From Flavobacteriales bacterium (GTDB lineage: Bacteria > Bacteroidota > Bacteroidia > Flavobacteriales_F > PHOS-HE28), in NCBI GenBank assembly GCA_016705955.1, contig JADJKO010000003.1, forward strand, positions 186,001-250,000: a stretch of 64,000 nucleotides of DNA, given 5' to 3'. The position numbers and the translations under genes were made by a program. Position 1 is the stretch's first letter, and each line of letters starts with the position of its first letter. Below, piece after piece: positions 7,697 to 16,397 of the stretch. The notes below the pieces were generated by a model. The model was not told where the DNA came from. It did not search any database and saw only the letters and a list, made by a program, of their open reading frames with translations.

Positions 7697-8745
7697 GGCG
7701 TGTTACATTGGTGCCAATACGCCCAATGATCCACCGACACCTATTCTTCTTTCTCGTTTACTTGGCGACCTGGTCCAGTGTCACAGCATCGGGTCCATTT
7801 GGTGGAGAAATGCGTTACTCGCATGAGCTTGGATCGACCTATCGGATCGAGGCGCTCGTATGGACTGAAATGACCGACCCGATCGACCTACCTGAGATCG
7901 AGATCTTCATCAGCGGGGCACCGATGCTCGCTATACGAACTGACGTGATCGACTACCCTAGCGTCGGGTGCGGCTCGCGCTTCAGTCGATACGTTGTCTT
8001 TCACACCTTTCCCGGCCCGGGAGTGTTCGATATGTACTTCGAATACCCGGCAAGACCACCTGGGGTCGTTGGTGTGGCCTTATCGGAGGATTACGCGTTC
8101 CATGTTGATTGTCATTTGGTGATCAACCCTATCCTCGGCGATAACAACTCCGTGGAGTTCACGGCGCCTCAACCTGCTTCGACCTGGGTGTGGAGCACGC
8201 TTGTCCATGACCCCTTGGCGGTTGATCCCGATGGCGATAGTTTGACCTTTGAGTTGGTCGAACCATTGGGTTCGAATGGACAGATCATTCCCGCGCCCGT
8301 TGGCTTGGGTCAATACACGACAGTTGGTGGCTATTTCTGGTTCGACCCTACAACGGGACGTGTGACCTGGAACAGCCCGAGTCTGACCGGACTCTATTCA
8401 GTGGTGATCCGCTGTTACGAATGGCGCAACGGTCAACTCGTGGGTTGGGCGACACGTGATATGTCGCTTTGCGTGGGACAATTGCAGTCCGGTATTATGG
8501 AAGGAAGAAGTACAGGGGAATTTATCCGGTTGGAGCGCTCGAACTCGGGCATGTTCTTGGTCAATGGGTCAACGCGATCATTCACGTACAGTGTTTTGAA
8601 TACGCAAGGCCAATGCACCCAAACTGGCGCAATCCCCCCTGGCCGGGTTCCGATCGAACTTGAAGGACTTTCCGCCGGACCCTATTTCATCCGAGCGTAT
8701 GGACAGCGCGGTGAGGCGACAACGCTCCGCTTTACGAAGCCTTGA
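7693..8745 (+). CDS. Secreted protein with cadherin-like middle and degenerate T9SS tail
   Basis: 350 aa from the ATG overlapping the waaA stop; a second start at 7726 (MIHRHLFFFLVYLATWS) places a signal peptide at the N-terminus and may be the true one. The central DPLAVDPDGDSLTFELVEPLG and FWFDPTTGRVTWNSP are typical of cadherin-like/putative-Ig repeats in Bacteroidota secreted proteins. The end, GLSAGPYFIRAYGQRGEATTLRF, resembles the last strands of a type A T9SS sorting domain, but the usual PNP motif is missing. Secretion by T9SS is likely; the function is unknown. Confidence 0.65.
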   Translation: MRRVTLVPIRPMIHRHLFFFLVYLATWSSVTASGPFGGEMRYSHELGSTYRIEALVWTEMTDPIDLPEIEIFISGAPMLAIRTDVIDYPSVGCGSRFSRYVVFHTFPGPGVFDMYFEYPARPPGVVGVALSEDYAFHVDCHLVINPILGDNNSVEFTAPQPASTWVWSTLVHDPLAVDPDGDSLTFELVEPLGSNGQIIPAPVGLGQYTTVGGYFWFDPTTGRVTWNSPSLTGLYSVVIRCYEWRNGQLVGWATRDMSLCVGQLQSGIMEGRSTGEFIRLERSNSGMFLVNGSTRSFTYSVLNTQGQCTQTGAIPPGRVPIELEGLSAGPYFIRAYGQRGEATTLRFTKP

Positions 8746-8747
8746 CC

Positions 8748-10406
8748 TTACTTCTTCGTCTCCTTGATGAAGTCGATGCGGACCGGGTAGTAGTCCACTG
8801 TATTGAGCGATTCCGTGCCCATGGTCATGTATTCGTCCTTGCCTGTGTTCACCAATGTCCAACCGCAGATCATGCCCGACTTGCTGTCGTTGCGCAACAC
8901 AGGCTTGGTGCGGTAGGCGCCTTTCTCATCGAAGTACACATAAGCTGTGTAGCTCCCGGACCCTTGCTTGGCCAAGATCTTTCCGCCGGCCTTGCGCTGC
9001 TCCACGTTGTCGTCGCTGTCCCAAAGGAAGATGTACAACTGATCATTGAACACCGTGGATAGTGCTGGACCCATCAGCGGATCATCGGAAGTGGTCCAGC
9101 GACGGAAGAGCGTGGTCCATTTCAGTTCGCCGTTCTTGTCGATCAATCGCGCTTGGATCGGACCGTGGTAGAACCGTTGATAGCGCCGCGCGGTCTCCGG
9201 GTTCGTGTACACCGCAGCGAACCCGATCTCGTTCACGAAGAACAATCCGCCATCGGGTCCGGGTAGCAGCGCGATCACATCCGTGGTGGAGTGCAACCGT
9301 TTCTGCGACTTCTTATCCTCCTTGGGTTCCTCCTCTTTCTTGGAGTCGTCCACGCCGGTCACTTCCTCGGCTTCGAGATCCACACCATCAGTGAACGGCA
9401 TCACCTGCGGCGTGCTGATCCCCGCTTCGCTCGTATCGACATACGAGATGAAGTTCCCGAGCTTCCTGTTCCCTTCCGCCGTGGCATAGATCCCCGCGAA
9501 AGCGATGCGCCCCTTGGCCATCGGCTGCAGGATCCCGCCCGTGGGATAGTACCCGCCGTCCATCCCGAAGGGCATGCGCGACATGTCATCCGCATCGATG
9601 CGGTGAAGGACCACTTCGTAATCCGGAGCACCACCACCGGGCGCGCCGTCCTTGTACCGGTACTTGATCAACACGTACGCGGTGCCGGTGCTATCCACCG
9701 CAGCGTCCAACACCTCGGATCGCTCGCTGCCGCCATCCACGTGCAGGATCTGTTGCCATTGCACGTGCATGTTCTTGTCCACCATCGCCAACAAGTACAT
9801 CGCATCGCCATCGTCGGCGTTGCGCAACTCGGGGCTGTGGATCAAGAGATGTCCGCCATCATCCGCCATTACCGTGGACCAACGCTCGCGCGTGGCGTTA
9901 CCTGCACGCGCGTAGAGTGCTTGGCGCTTTTTCACTTCCACCGGAAAGGCGCAAATGCGATCGAACGCGGGCGGCGGGCGCGTCAGGTGTGGATCGACGT
10001 TCTGGTAGTAGAGGGCGATCTCCTCCTGCCCTCCGGTGCGTGCGATCATGGTGGGTTTACCGCCGAAGAGGATCAGATCCTCCAACAACAATCGCTCATG
10101 GCCGGAACGCTCAAGCAGCGGTTCCAACCCGCGCATGTAGGTGAGCTTCTCGCTCTCATACACATCCAATCGTGGTGATCGTTTGGTGAAGGCGCGCTGG
10201 TCGAAATCCGGGCTGCGGAACACCATGATGGCCGTCGGGCTGCTGCGGATGATGCTGTAGGGCATCATGGTTCCATCGGGCTTGTGCTCCAACGCCATGC
10301 GCGCTTTCACCTTTACGCGGTCCTCGGTCTTGGACTGCGCAGGAAGGGTAAGAGTGGAGACGAGTGCGCCTACGATCAGCGGCAAAAGAAGGACGTTGCG
10401 ATGCAT
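8748..10406 (-). CDS. Secreted protein of unknown function
   Basis: 552 aa from the ATG at 10406, which starts a signal peptide (MHRNVLLLPLIVGALVSTLTLPAQS). A TATTTTCA box lies 22 nt upstream. The mature part has beta-propeller-like features: repeated short strands with Gly-Gly-Tyr and aromatic-Asp turns (for example FGMDGGYYPTGGILQP and GPDGGLFFVNEIGF). It also has an internal Glu/Lys-rich stretch around EEEPKEDKKSQK. No catalytic motif is recognisable. The gene stands alone, convergent with the secreted cadherin-like protein gene (2-bp gap). Confidence 0.6.
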   Translation of the reverse strand: MHRNVLLLPLIVGALVSTLTLPAQSKTEDRVKVKARMALEHKPDGTMMPYSIIRSSPTAIMVFRSPDFDQRAFTKRSPRLDVYESEKLTYMRGLEPLLERSGHERLLLEDLILFGGKPTMIARTGGQEEIALYYQNVDPHLTRPPPAFDRICAFPVEVKKRQALYARAGNATRERWSTVMADDGGHLLIHSPELRNADDGDAMYLLAMVDKNMHVQWQQILHVDGGSERSEVLDAAVDSTGTAYVLIKYRYKDGAPGGGAPDYEVVLHRIDADDMSRMPFGMDGGYYPTGGILQPMAKGRIAFAGIYATAEGNRKLGNFISYVDTSEAGISTPQVMPFTDGVDLEAEEVTGVDDSKKEEEPKEDKKSQKRLHSTTDVIALLPGPDGGLFFVNEIGFAAVYTNPETARRYQRFYHGPIQARLIDKNGELKWTTLFRRWTTSDDPLMGPALSTVFNDQLYIFLWDSDDNVEQRKAGGKILAKQGSGSYTAYVYFDEKGAYRTKPVLRNDSKSGMICGWTLVNTGKDEYMTMGTESLNTVDYYPVRIDFIKETKK

Positions 10407-10428
10407 GAGATTCCTGTTGAAGCGGGCG

Positions 10429-10436
10429 TGAAAATA
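10429..10436 (-). promoter_or_regulatory. -7 box TATTTTCA upstream of the secreted protein gene
   Basis: On the minus strand TATTTTCA is followed by CGCCCGC and lies 22 nt from the ATG at 10406. It departs from TANNTTCG at the last base. Confidence 0.35.
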
Positions 10437-10477
10437 GCGGGGACGGGCCAAGCGAAGACGATGCCACGTTGCGGCGA

Positions 10478-10843
10478 TCAACGCAACTTCGGGTTCTCGC
10501 GGTGCCGATCCGCATCGCGCGCGGTCTTCTTCAGCATCCTGCTCTCCCACGCCGTTTGCAGATCGGTGCCGGTCTGGTTGGCGAGGCAGAGCACCACGAA
10601 GAGCACATCGGCCAGTTCCTCCCCGAGGTCCTTCACCTTATCGCTTTCCTTTTCGCTCTGCTGCCCATACCGGCGTGCCATGATGCGCGCCACCTCCCCC
10701 ACTTCCTCGGTGAGCATGGCCATGTTGGTGAGCGGATCGAAGTAGCGCACGCCCGTGGTGGTGATCCACGCATCGACCTCGCGGCACAGATCATTCACAG
10801 GGCCTTGTTCATATCGTGGGACTTCACTAGTTTTCCGATCCAT
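10478..10843 (-). CDS. MazG-like nucleotide pyrophosphohydrolase
   Basis: 121 aa. It has the all-alpha NTP pyrophosphatase metal-binding pattern: MLTEEVGEVARIMARRYG (Glu-Glu-x2-Glu, residues about 43-60) and DLGEELADVLFVVLCLAN (Glu-x2-Asp, about 72-89). Such single-domain MazG/YpjD proteins hydrolyse (d)NTPs to NMP and PPi, often for pool sanitation. The C-terminal tail ARDADRHRENPKLR is unconserved and charged. Its ATG (10843-10841) overlaps the possible plus-strand ATG at 10842 inside CCATGG. Confidence 0.88.
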   Translation of the reverse strand: MDRKTSEVPRYEQGPVNDLCREVDAWITTTGVRYFDPLTNMAMLTEEVGEVARIMARRYGQQSEKESDKVKDLGEELADVLFVVLCLANQTGTDLQTAWESRMLKKTARDADRHRENPKLR

Positions 10844-11234
10844 GGAAAGAGGATATAGGCTGAATGGGACCGCAGCGGTGCTAAAGATGGCGCTCGTGGT
10901 GGCATTCGTCGCGGTCCTTGCCCCTTCGGCCCGCTGCCAACTTCAGCAGATCCAAGCGGTGGTCGATGGCATCACCTCTCCACAACACGCGGCCGAGATC
11001 AACGCGGTGCTCGCAGCGCAGCCGGACGTGGTGATGAGCCGGACGGATATGCATACGAAGAACCTGCTGATCCATGCAATGCCCGAGTGTACACTCGACG
11101 CGGTTGCGATCAACACCCTCATCCAGCCTTTGGGCGCGAGCGTGCGCTGCTTCCAACGTGAACGGCTGGTTCCGGGCCACTTCAAGCATCTTGATCCACA
11201 AGCGTGTGGATCAAGCCCCACACCGAACCGATGA
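10842..11234 (+). CDS. Small secreted protein of unknown function
   Basis: 130 aa from 10842. An alternative ATG at 10887 (MALVVAFVAVLAPSARCQ) starts right at a signal peptide and could be the true start. The mature part of about 100 aa (IQAVVDGITSPQHAAEINAVLAAQPDV, then LLIHAMPECTLDAVAINTLIQPLG) has the beta-alpha-beta look of small ferredoxin-like or HMA-type domains, but no CxxC metal site. Its stop overlaps the next gene by ATGA, so it is translationally coupled to a T9SS cargo gene. The function is unknown. Confidence 0.55.
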   Translation: MERGYRLNGTAAVLKMALVVAFVAVLAPSARCQLQQIQAVVDGITSPQHAAEINAVLAAQPDVVMSRTDMHTKNLLIHAMPECTLDAVAINTLIQPLGASVRCFQRERLVPGHFKHLDPQACGSSPTPNR

Positions 11235-13168
11235 GGTGCACCCGGGGCCGCATAGCACGCACCAAGGCCGGTCTTCGTCGCCTGCTCTTGTATGTGATCG
11301 TACTTGTGGCCAGTGGCACGGCACGTGGGCAATGCACCAACACAACGGCATACATGACCGTTGCCGCTCCCACCACCAATGCACCGCTGTCGATCAGCAC
11401 CTGCACGTTCCAGTCGGAATACAACACCGTTACGGGATTGGTTGCCGGAGCAACGTACACGGTCACCAGTTCCTGCGGAGGGTACATCACCGTGAGACGA
11501 GGCACTTACAACGGTACGCTCGTGGCGAACGGCAACACGCCGTTGAGCTTCACCGCTCCGGTGGCCGGAACGTATTTCCTGCACTTCAATACCAATGCAG
11601 CGTGCGGCACCGCTTCCAACTGCTGTACCACCACGATCACGTGTACTTCCTGTACAGGTCCCGCACCTTGCACAGCGGTGAACATTCCCAGCTTGCCGGT
11701 GACCAGCCAAGCCGTGAGTTGCCATTCCTCCGACCTGATCAACACGTTGAACGTGAGCAGCCTTTGCGGCTCCGCGAGCACGCTCTACTTGGGTGGTGTT
11801 GAAGCACTATACACCGTGACGCCTGCCACCACCGGCAACTACCTGATCAATTACCTAGGGCAGAGCTACAGTTCCATTTGGGTCTTCAGTGGGGCTTGTC
11901 CGGCTGCGGGCGGGCTGTGCCAAGGCTCGGTAAGCGGCGTGGGCACCAGCCAATCACTTACGATCACCATGACAGCGGGTACCACCTACTGGATCCTCTT
12001 CGACACCTGGCCATCGCCGCCAAGCCCATGTCCGGGAACCTTCAGCATCAGCACGTCCAACGTGCCGCCACCCGTGGTGGCCAGCGATTGCAACCAAGCG
12101 GTGAACGTGTGTACGAACATCAATTTCCAGATCGACCCGAACGGTTACGGAAACGTCAACGAGATCCCTCCTTTGGGCTCAACCGGCAATCCCGACTATG
12201 GCCTGTTCTCCTTTGTGCCACCGTACTACAATCCATGGGGCACCACCAATGAAGGCTGCTTGCGAGCCGGTGAATTGAACAGCACCTGGATGGTGGTGAA
12301 CGTGCTCACCGGCGGCTCGTTGACCTTCACCTTCGGAGGCTTGGGCACGCAGGGCGGCTTCTACGATTGGATCATGTACCCGTACAACGCCAGCGCCTGC
12401 ACACAGGTCGCGGCGAATGCATTGGCACCGGTGCGCTGCAACTGGAACGGGGTGTCGTTCGGTGGAACCGGATTGGCGTCCACGCCACCGGCTGGTGGTG
12501 ATGTGAGCAACTTCGAACCACCGCTGAACGTGGGGTCCAACACGCAATGGCTCATCTGCTTCAGCAATTGGAGTTCAGTAACGACAGCCGTGCCCCTACA
12601 GTTCGGCGGCACCGCCGTGGTGAGTTGTTCGCCATTGCCGCTGGAACTCATCGCCTTTGAGGCAACAGCCCAAGGAGGGCGTGTAATGTTGGAGTGGACC
12701 ACCGCGAGTGAAGTGAACAGCATGCACTTCGAGGTGGAACGCTCGATCGATATGGAAGAATGGGAGAAGGTTGATGTGGTCGGGGCCGTTGGCACCTCCA
12801 ACCTACAATCCGGCTATGCGACCACGGATCATGCTCCACTGCCTGGTTTGAGCTACTACCGATTGCGCATCGTTGATCTGGATGGCAGCTTCACGTTCTC
12901 CCCGGTCCGCTCTGTGCGAATGATGGAAACCGCCTTGGTCTGTCACCCGAATCCGACCAGCGGGTCGTTCACCGTGTTGCACGTTCCTGATGGAGGCGTG
13001 ATCGAAGTGTTGGATGTCCTCGGCAGATCGGTTCAAGTGGATGCGCGTCCGAGCACCGGCGGCAGTATGCAGGTGCAATTATCCCTCCCATCGCCGGGCT
13101 TGTTCACGGTGCGCATGAGCAACGGGGCGGATGTTGCATTCACCAAGGTGCTCATCTCAGAGCGGTAA
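11231..13168 (+). CDS. T9SS type A sorting-domain-containing secreted protein
   Basis: 645 aa from the ATG overlapping the upstream stop. A signal peptide (LRRLLLYVIVLVASGTARGQ) is followed by Cys- and Thr-rich repeats resembling PPC-type domains (TVTGLVAGATYTVTSSCGGY; SFTAPVAGTYFLHFN). Near residues 470-560 is the common Bacteroidota phrase PLPLELIAFEA..GGRVMLEWTTASEVN..FEVERS. The protein ends in a canonical T9SS sorting domain beginning VCHPNPTSGSF (about 575 onward). It is therefore predicted to cross the outer membrane by the type IX system and be released or surface-anchored. The biological role is unknown. Confidence 0.85.
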   Translation: MRCTRGRIARTKAGLRRLLLYVIVLVASGTARGQCTNTTAYMTVAAPTTNAPLSISTCTFQSEYNTVTGLVAGATYTVTSSCGGYITVRRGTYNGTLVANGNTPLSFTAPVAGTYFLHFNTNAACGTASNCCTTTITCTSCTGPAPCTAVNIPSLPVTSQAVSCHSSDLINTLNVSSLCGSASTLYLGGVEALYTVTPATTGNYLINYLGQSYSSIWVFSGACPAAGGLCQGSVSGVGTSQSLTITMTAGTTYWILFDTWPSPPSPCPGTFSISTSNVPPPVVASDCNQAVNVCTNINFQIDPNGYGNVNEIPPLGSTGNPDYGLFSFVPPYYNPWGTTNEGCLRAGELNSTWMVVNVLTGGSLTFTFGGLGTQGGFYDWIMYPYNASACTQVAANALAPVRCNWNGVSFGGTGLASTPPAGGDVSNFEPPLNVGSNTQWLICFSNWSSVTTAVPLQFGGTAVVSCSPLPLELIAFEATAQGGRVMLEWTTASEVNSMHFEVERSIDMEEWEKVDVVGAVGTSNLQSGYATTDHAPLPGLSYYRLRIVDLDGSFTFSPVRSVRMMETALVCHPNPTSGSFTVLHVPDGGVIEVLDVLGRSVQVDARPSTGGSMQVQLSLPSPGLFTVRMSNGADVAFTKVLISER

Positions 13169-13171
13169 CCC

Positions 13172-13624
13172 TCACTCCTTCTGCCGGCTATCGATGATGA
13201 TCGTCACCGGTCCATCGTTCACGAGCGACACCTGCATGTCCGCGCCGAACTCACCGGTCTTCACGGAACGACCGATGAGCTCCGATAGTCGCTGTTTCAT
13301 TCGTAAGTACAGTGGTACGGCTTCCTCCGGCCTCGCTGCGCGGATGTAGCTCGGTCGGTTGCCTTTCGCAGTGCTCGCGTGCAAGGTGAATTGGCTCACC
13401 AACAGGATCTCACCATGTACTTGCGTGATGTCGAGGTTCATCACACCATCCGCATCGGGGAAGATGCGCAAGCGCGCGATCTTCCCGCAGAGCCATTCGA
13501 GGTCCACATCGGTATCGCCGATCTCCACACCGAGGAGCACCATCAGTCCCGGGCCGATGCGCCCGTGTTCGCGACCATCGATCCGCACCGACGCTTCGCT
13601 CACGCGCTGGATCACCGCACGCAT
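13172..13624 (-). CDS. dtd: D-aminoacyl-tRNA deacylase
   Basis: 150 aa, full length. It contains MRAVIQRVSEASVRIDG at the N-terminus, the active-site SQFTLHA (residues about 77-83) and the NDGPVTIII block (about 136-144), which corresponds to the family's NxGPVT Gly-cisPro loop. Dtd hydrolyses D-amino acids and glycine mischarged on tRNA. It is the last gene of a tight minus-strand run with the phosphatase and rsgA (gaps of 1 and 9 bp). Confidence 0.95.
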   Translation of the reverse strand: MRAVIQRVSEASVRIDGREHGRIGPGLMVLLGVEIGDTDVDLEWLCGKIARLRIFPDADGVMNLDITQVHGEILLVSQFTLHASTAKGNRPSYIRAARPEEAVPLYLRMKQRLSELIGRSVKTGEFGADMQVSLVNDGPVTIIIDSRQKE

Positions 13625-13625
13625 C

Positions 13626-14447
13626 TCAATAGCCGTTGATCTCGAACCACGCTTTCATCCGCGCGTACTTCTCCGCATCGGTGCCCTTGCCTTGGATCGC
13701 ATCGCGATAGGTTCCGTACATCGGATTAGGCAGCAGGATGAAATAACGGGACAGACTGTCACTCATCGTATCCACCACATCCTGGCCATAGTTCAAGGAG
13801 CGGTCCTTGAACCGCTCGTCGAAGTCACGCAATTGATCACCCACCAACAGAACGACCCGATAACGGGAAGCCACCATGGCGCGACGCTCGGTCTTGTCGC
13901 TCGTGCCATCCATCAGCAACAAATGCGCTTCATCGGCAAAGGGGAAACCGTTATCGTTCAGGTTCTTCAGCGTGCTCGCTTTCTCGCGCACATCGCGGTT
14001 GGTGATGTAGAAGACCTCGCATCCTTCAGCTTCCGCGAACTTCAAGAAGTCGAGCGCACCTGGACAGGGCTTTGCTGCGGACATGTCCGTCCATGTTTTC
14101 CAATCGGCCTGGTCGAAGGTGTGGCCGCGACGGATCGCATTCACTTGGTAGGGGCTGTTGTCCAACACGGTCTCATCGATGTCGACGATGACCGCGAGTG
14201 GCCGCTCGACATGCGTTGGATCGGTCTTGCTCCGCACCCGGTTCAGTTCATAATGCAGTTTGGTGGCAGCGTGCTGATAGGCTTGCTGGTACAGCCAGTA
14301 CGCCTCGGCGGAAGTGTTCTGCCAGAGCACGGCATCGGCACCTTGTTGTGAAAGCAGCGCCGCTTGGTCAGGTGGCGGGGTTTCCACCAACCGCGATCGG
14401 CAACCAACGATGGTCAAGGTGACAAGAAGGAGTGCTGTCGTTCTCAT
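13626..14447 (-). CDS. Lipoprotein e(P4)-like HAD acid phosphatase / 5'-nucleotidase
   Basis: 273 aa. The N-terminus MRTTALLLVTLTIVGC ends in a lipobox with Cys16, so it is a lipoprotein facing the periplasm or surface. The HAD motif I is AVIVDIDETVLDNSPYQ, with the DxDxT nucleophile and the DNSPY extension typical of the e(P4)/OmpP4 (class C acid phosphatase) family; FYITNRD matches motif II and LLLMDGTSDKTERR the motif III region. Family members dephosphorylate nucleotides such as NMN to allow uptake; the substrate here is inferred only. It lies between rsgA and dtd. Confidence 0.88.
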   Translation of the reverse strand: MRTTALLLVTLTIVGCRSRLVETPPPDQAALLSQQGADAVLWQNTSAEAYWLYQQAYQHAATKLHYELNRVRSKTDPTHVERPLAVIVDIDETVLDNSPYQVNAIRRGHTFDQADWKTWTDMSAAKPCPGALDFLKFAEAEGCEVFYITNRDVREKASTLKNLNDNGFPFADEAHLLLMDGTSDKTERRAMVASRYRVVLLVGDQLRDFDERFKDRSLNYGQDVVDTMSDSLSRYFILLPNPMYGTYRDAIQGKGTDAEKYARMKAWFEINGY

Positions 14448-14456
14448 GCGTTCGGT

Positions 14457-15410
14457 TCAATCGAGTCGGTAGGGGCTTTCTTCATCCATCCCGTTCACCA
14501 TGTCAATGTAGCTGCGATAACGGCTTTCCGCGATCCCGCCCTCTTCCACCGCCTTGCGGATCGCACAGCCGGGTTCCTCCTTGTGCAGGCAATCATTGAA
14601 GCGGCAGCCGCCCTTGCGCTTGAACATCTCGGGAAATTGATCCCCGATGTGCGAGGGTTCCAGGTCCACCAGCCCGAAACCCTTGATCCCGGGTGTATCG
14701 ATGATGAAGGTGGGTTCTTTCGATGACAAGTTCAACTCGAACATCTCCGCATTGGTGGTGGTGTGTACGCCCTTCTCGCTCGACCCGCTGATCTCCAAGG
14801 TGTGCAGGTCCAACTCCGGGTCGATGCTGTTTATCAAGGTGCTCTTGCCCACTCCACTGTGCCCTGAAACCAGCGTGACCTTGCCCGCAAGCAGCGCCTT
14901 CACGTCAGCGACCCCCTTGCCAAGCGTTGCCGATGTCATGATCACCCGATAGCCCGCTTCCTGATACGTATCCACCAGTTCGAACATGCGATCCTGTTCC
15001 TCCTCGTCGAGGTCATCGATCTTGTTCACTACCAGCACGGTCGGCACTTGGTAGGTCTCCGCCGTCACGAGAAAGCGGTCGATGAAGCCGTAGGAGGTGC
15101 GTGGCCGCGCCAGCGTGACCATGAGCACCGCTTGGTCCAGGTTCGCGGCGATCACTTGTTTGTGGTGGCTCAGGTTCACGCTGCGCCGCACGAGGTAATT
15201 CTTCCGTTCGTGCAGTTCGAGGATAGCACCCACCTTCTCCTCATCCACTTGCGGCAGGAAATCCACATAGTCGCCGACGGCCAACGGATTCGTACTGTTC
15301 CATCCCTTCACGCGCAAGTTGCCCTTCGCGACGCATTGATGCAGGGCGCCGTCCTCCCCCCTCACGAGGTAACGACTACCGGTACTTCGCATCACCAGAC
15401 CGTTAGGCAT
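14457..15410 (-). CDS. rsgA: Small ribosomal subunit biogenesis GTPase RsgA
   Basis: 317 aa from the ATG at 15410; an ATG at 15392 is an alternative. The G motifs occur in the circularly permuted order of this family: NKIDDLDEE (G4) first, then SGHSGVGKSTLINS (G1), then DTPGIKGFG (G3), followed by the zinc-binding Cys/His set in GGCRFNDCLHKEEPGCAI. RsgA is a late 30S assembly GTPase. Longer in-frame sequence upstream of 15410 lies antisense to gldA and is not conserved. It is the first gene of the rsgA-phosphatase-dtd operon and is divergent from gldA. Confidence 0.93.
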   Translation of the reverse strand: MPNGLVMRSTGSRYLVRGEDGALHQCVAKGNLRVKGWNSTNPLAVGDYVDFLPQVDEEKVGAILELHERKNYLVRRSVNLSHHKQVIAANLDQAVLMVTLARPRTSYGFIDRFLVTAETYQVPTVLVVNKIDDLDEEEQDRMFELVDTYQEAGYRVIMTSATLGKGVADVKALLAGKVTLVSGHSGVGKSTLINSIDPELDLHTLEISGSSEKGVHTTTNAEMFELNLSSKEPTFIIDTPGIKGFGLVDLEPSHIGDQFPEMFKRKGGCRFNDCLHKEEPGCAIRKAVEEGGIAESRYRSYIDMVNGMDEESPYRLD

Positions 15411-15470
15411 CGCCGGAGCACCGTTCTTCGTTTTGCAGTGCGCGGCAAATGTCGGCAGGCCGGGGCCGAG

Positions 15471-15478
15471 TACCTTCG
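15471..15478 (+). promoter_or_regulatory. -7 box TACCTTCG, 4 nt before the gldA ATG
   Basis: TACCTTCG is followed by CCGC and then the ATG at 15483. This spacing leaves no room for a ribosome-binding site and predicts a leaderless transcript. A TTG at 15433-15435 is too far away to be a normal -33 element. Confidence 0.55.
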
Positions 15479-15482
15479 CCGC

Positions 15483-16397
15483 ATGTCGATATCCGTTCGC
15501 AACATCACCAAACTCTACGGCACGCAACGGGCGCTTAACGAAGTCTCCTTCGAGATCGGCGCGGGCGAAGTGGTGGGCTTCCTCGGCCCCAACGGTGCGG
15601 GCAAGAGCACGATGATGAAGATCCTCACCTGCTTTTTGCCACCGAGCAGCGGGCGGGCGGTGGTCTGCGGTTTCGACACCCACGACCAAAGCATGGACGT
15701 GCGCCGGAACGTGGGTTACCTGCCGGAACACAATCCGCTCTACCTGGATCTGTATGTGCGCGAATACCTCGAATTCATCGCTGGAGTGCATGGCCTTTCG
15801 GATGCCCCGAAGCGCATCAACACGATGATCGATCGCGTCGGTCTCGGACCGGAACAACACAAACAGATCGGGCAATTGAGCAAGGGCTATCGCCAGCGCG
15901 TGGGGTTGGCGCAGGCCATGATCCACGACCCGCAAGTGCTGATCCTCGACGAGCCGACCAGTGGCTTGGACCCGAACCAATTGGTGGAGATCCGTGGGCT
16001 GATCAAGGATATCGGCCGCGAGAGGACCGTGATGCTCAGTACGCATATCATGCAGGAAGTGGAAGCTATTTGCGACCGTGTGATCATCATCGATCGTGGC
16101 GATCTGGTGGCCGATGAGAAGGCAAGCACATTGCGCAGCCGACAACAGCAACAGGAAGTGGTCGAGGTGGAATTCGACCGTACGGTGAATGCGAATGAGC
16201 TGTTGGCCATCACCGGTGTGCAACACGCCAAGCACAAGGCTGGCAATTCGTGGTTGCTCGCGCACGATGCCTCAGTGGATGTGCGCCCGGCCGTATTCCA
16301 ATACGCAGTGGACCAAGGCCTGAAAGTGTTGGGTATGCAGAAGAGCGAGCGTGGACTGGAGGAGGTCTTCAAGGAACTCACGAAGCGCGCTCAATGA
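15483..16397 (+). CDS. gldA: Gliding-motility-type ABC transporter ATP-binding protein GldA
   Basis: 304 aa from the ATG at 15483, where the ABC domain begins (MSISVRNITKLYG). It has Walker A GPNGAGKST (residues about 38-46), signature LSKGYRQRVGLAQAM, Walker B VLILDEPTSGLD and the switch His in LSTHIMQEVE. The C-terminal 80 residues with RQQQQEVVEVEFDR and ERGLEEVFKELTKR match the GldA subfamily. In Flavobacteria GldA works with GldF/GldG, which are not in this window. The stop overlaps the next gene by ATGA. Confidence 0.85.
   Translation: MSISVRNITKLYGTQRALNEVSFEIGAGEVVGFLGPNGAGKSTMMKILTCFLPPSSGRAVVCGFDTHDQSMDVRRNVGYLPEHNPLYLDLYVREYLEFIAGVHGLSDAPKRINTMIDRVGLGPEQHKQIGQLSKGYRQRVGLAQAMIHDPQVLILDEPTSGLDPNQLVEIRGLIKDIGRERTVMLSTHIMQEVEAICDRVIIIDRGDLVADEKASTLRSRQQQQEVVEVEFDRTVNANELLAITGVQHAKHKAGNSWLLAHDASVDVRPAVFQYAVDQGLKVLGMQKSERGLEEVFKELTKRAQ

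Noticed and set aside
15411..16265. Possible N-terminal extension of RsgA
   Set aside because: The extension is antisense to gldA; RsgA family members start near 15410.
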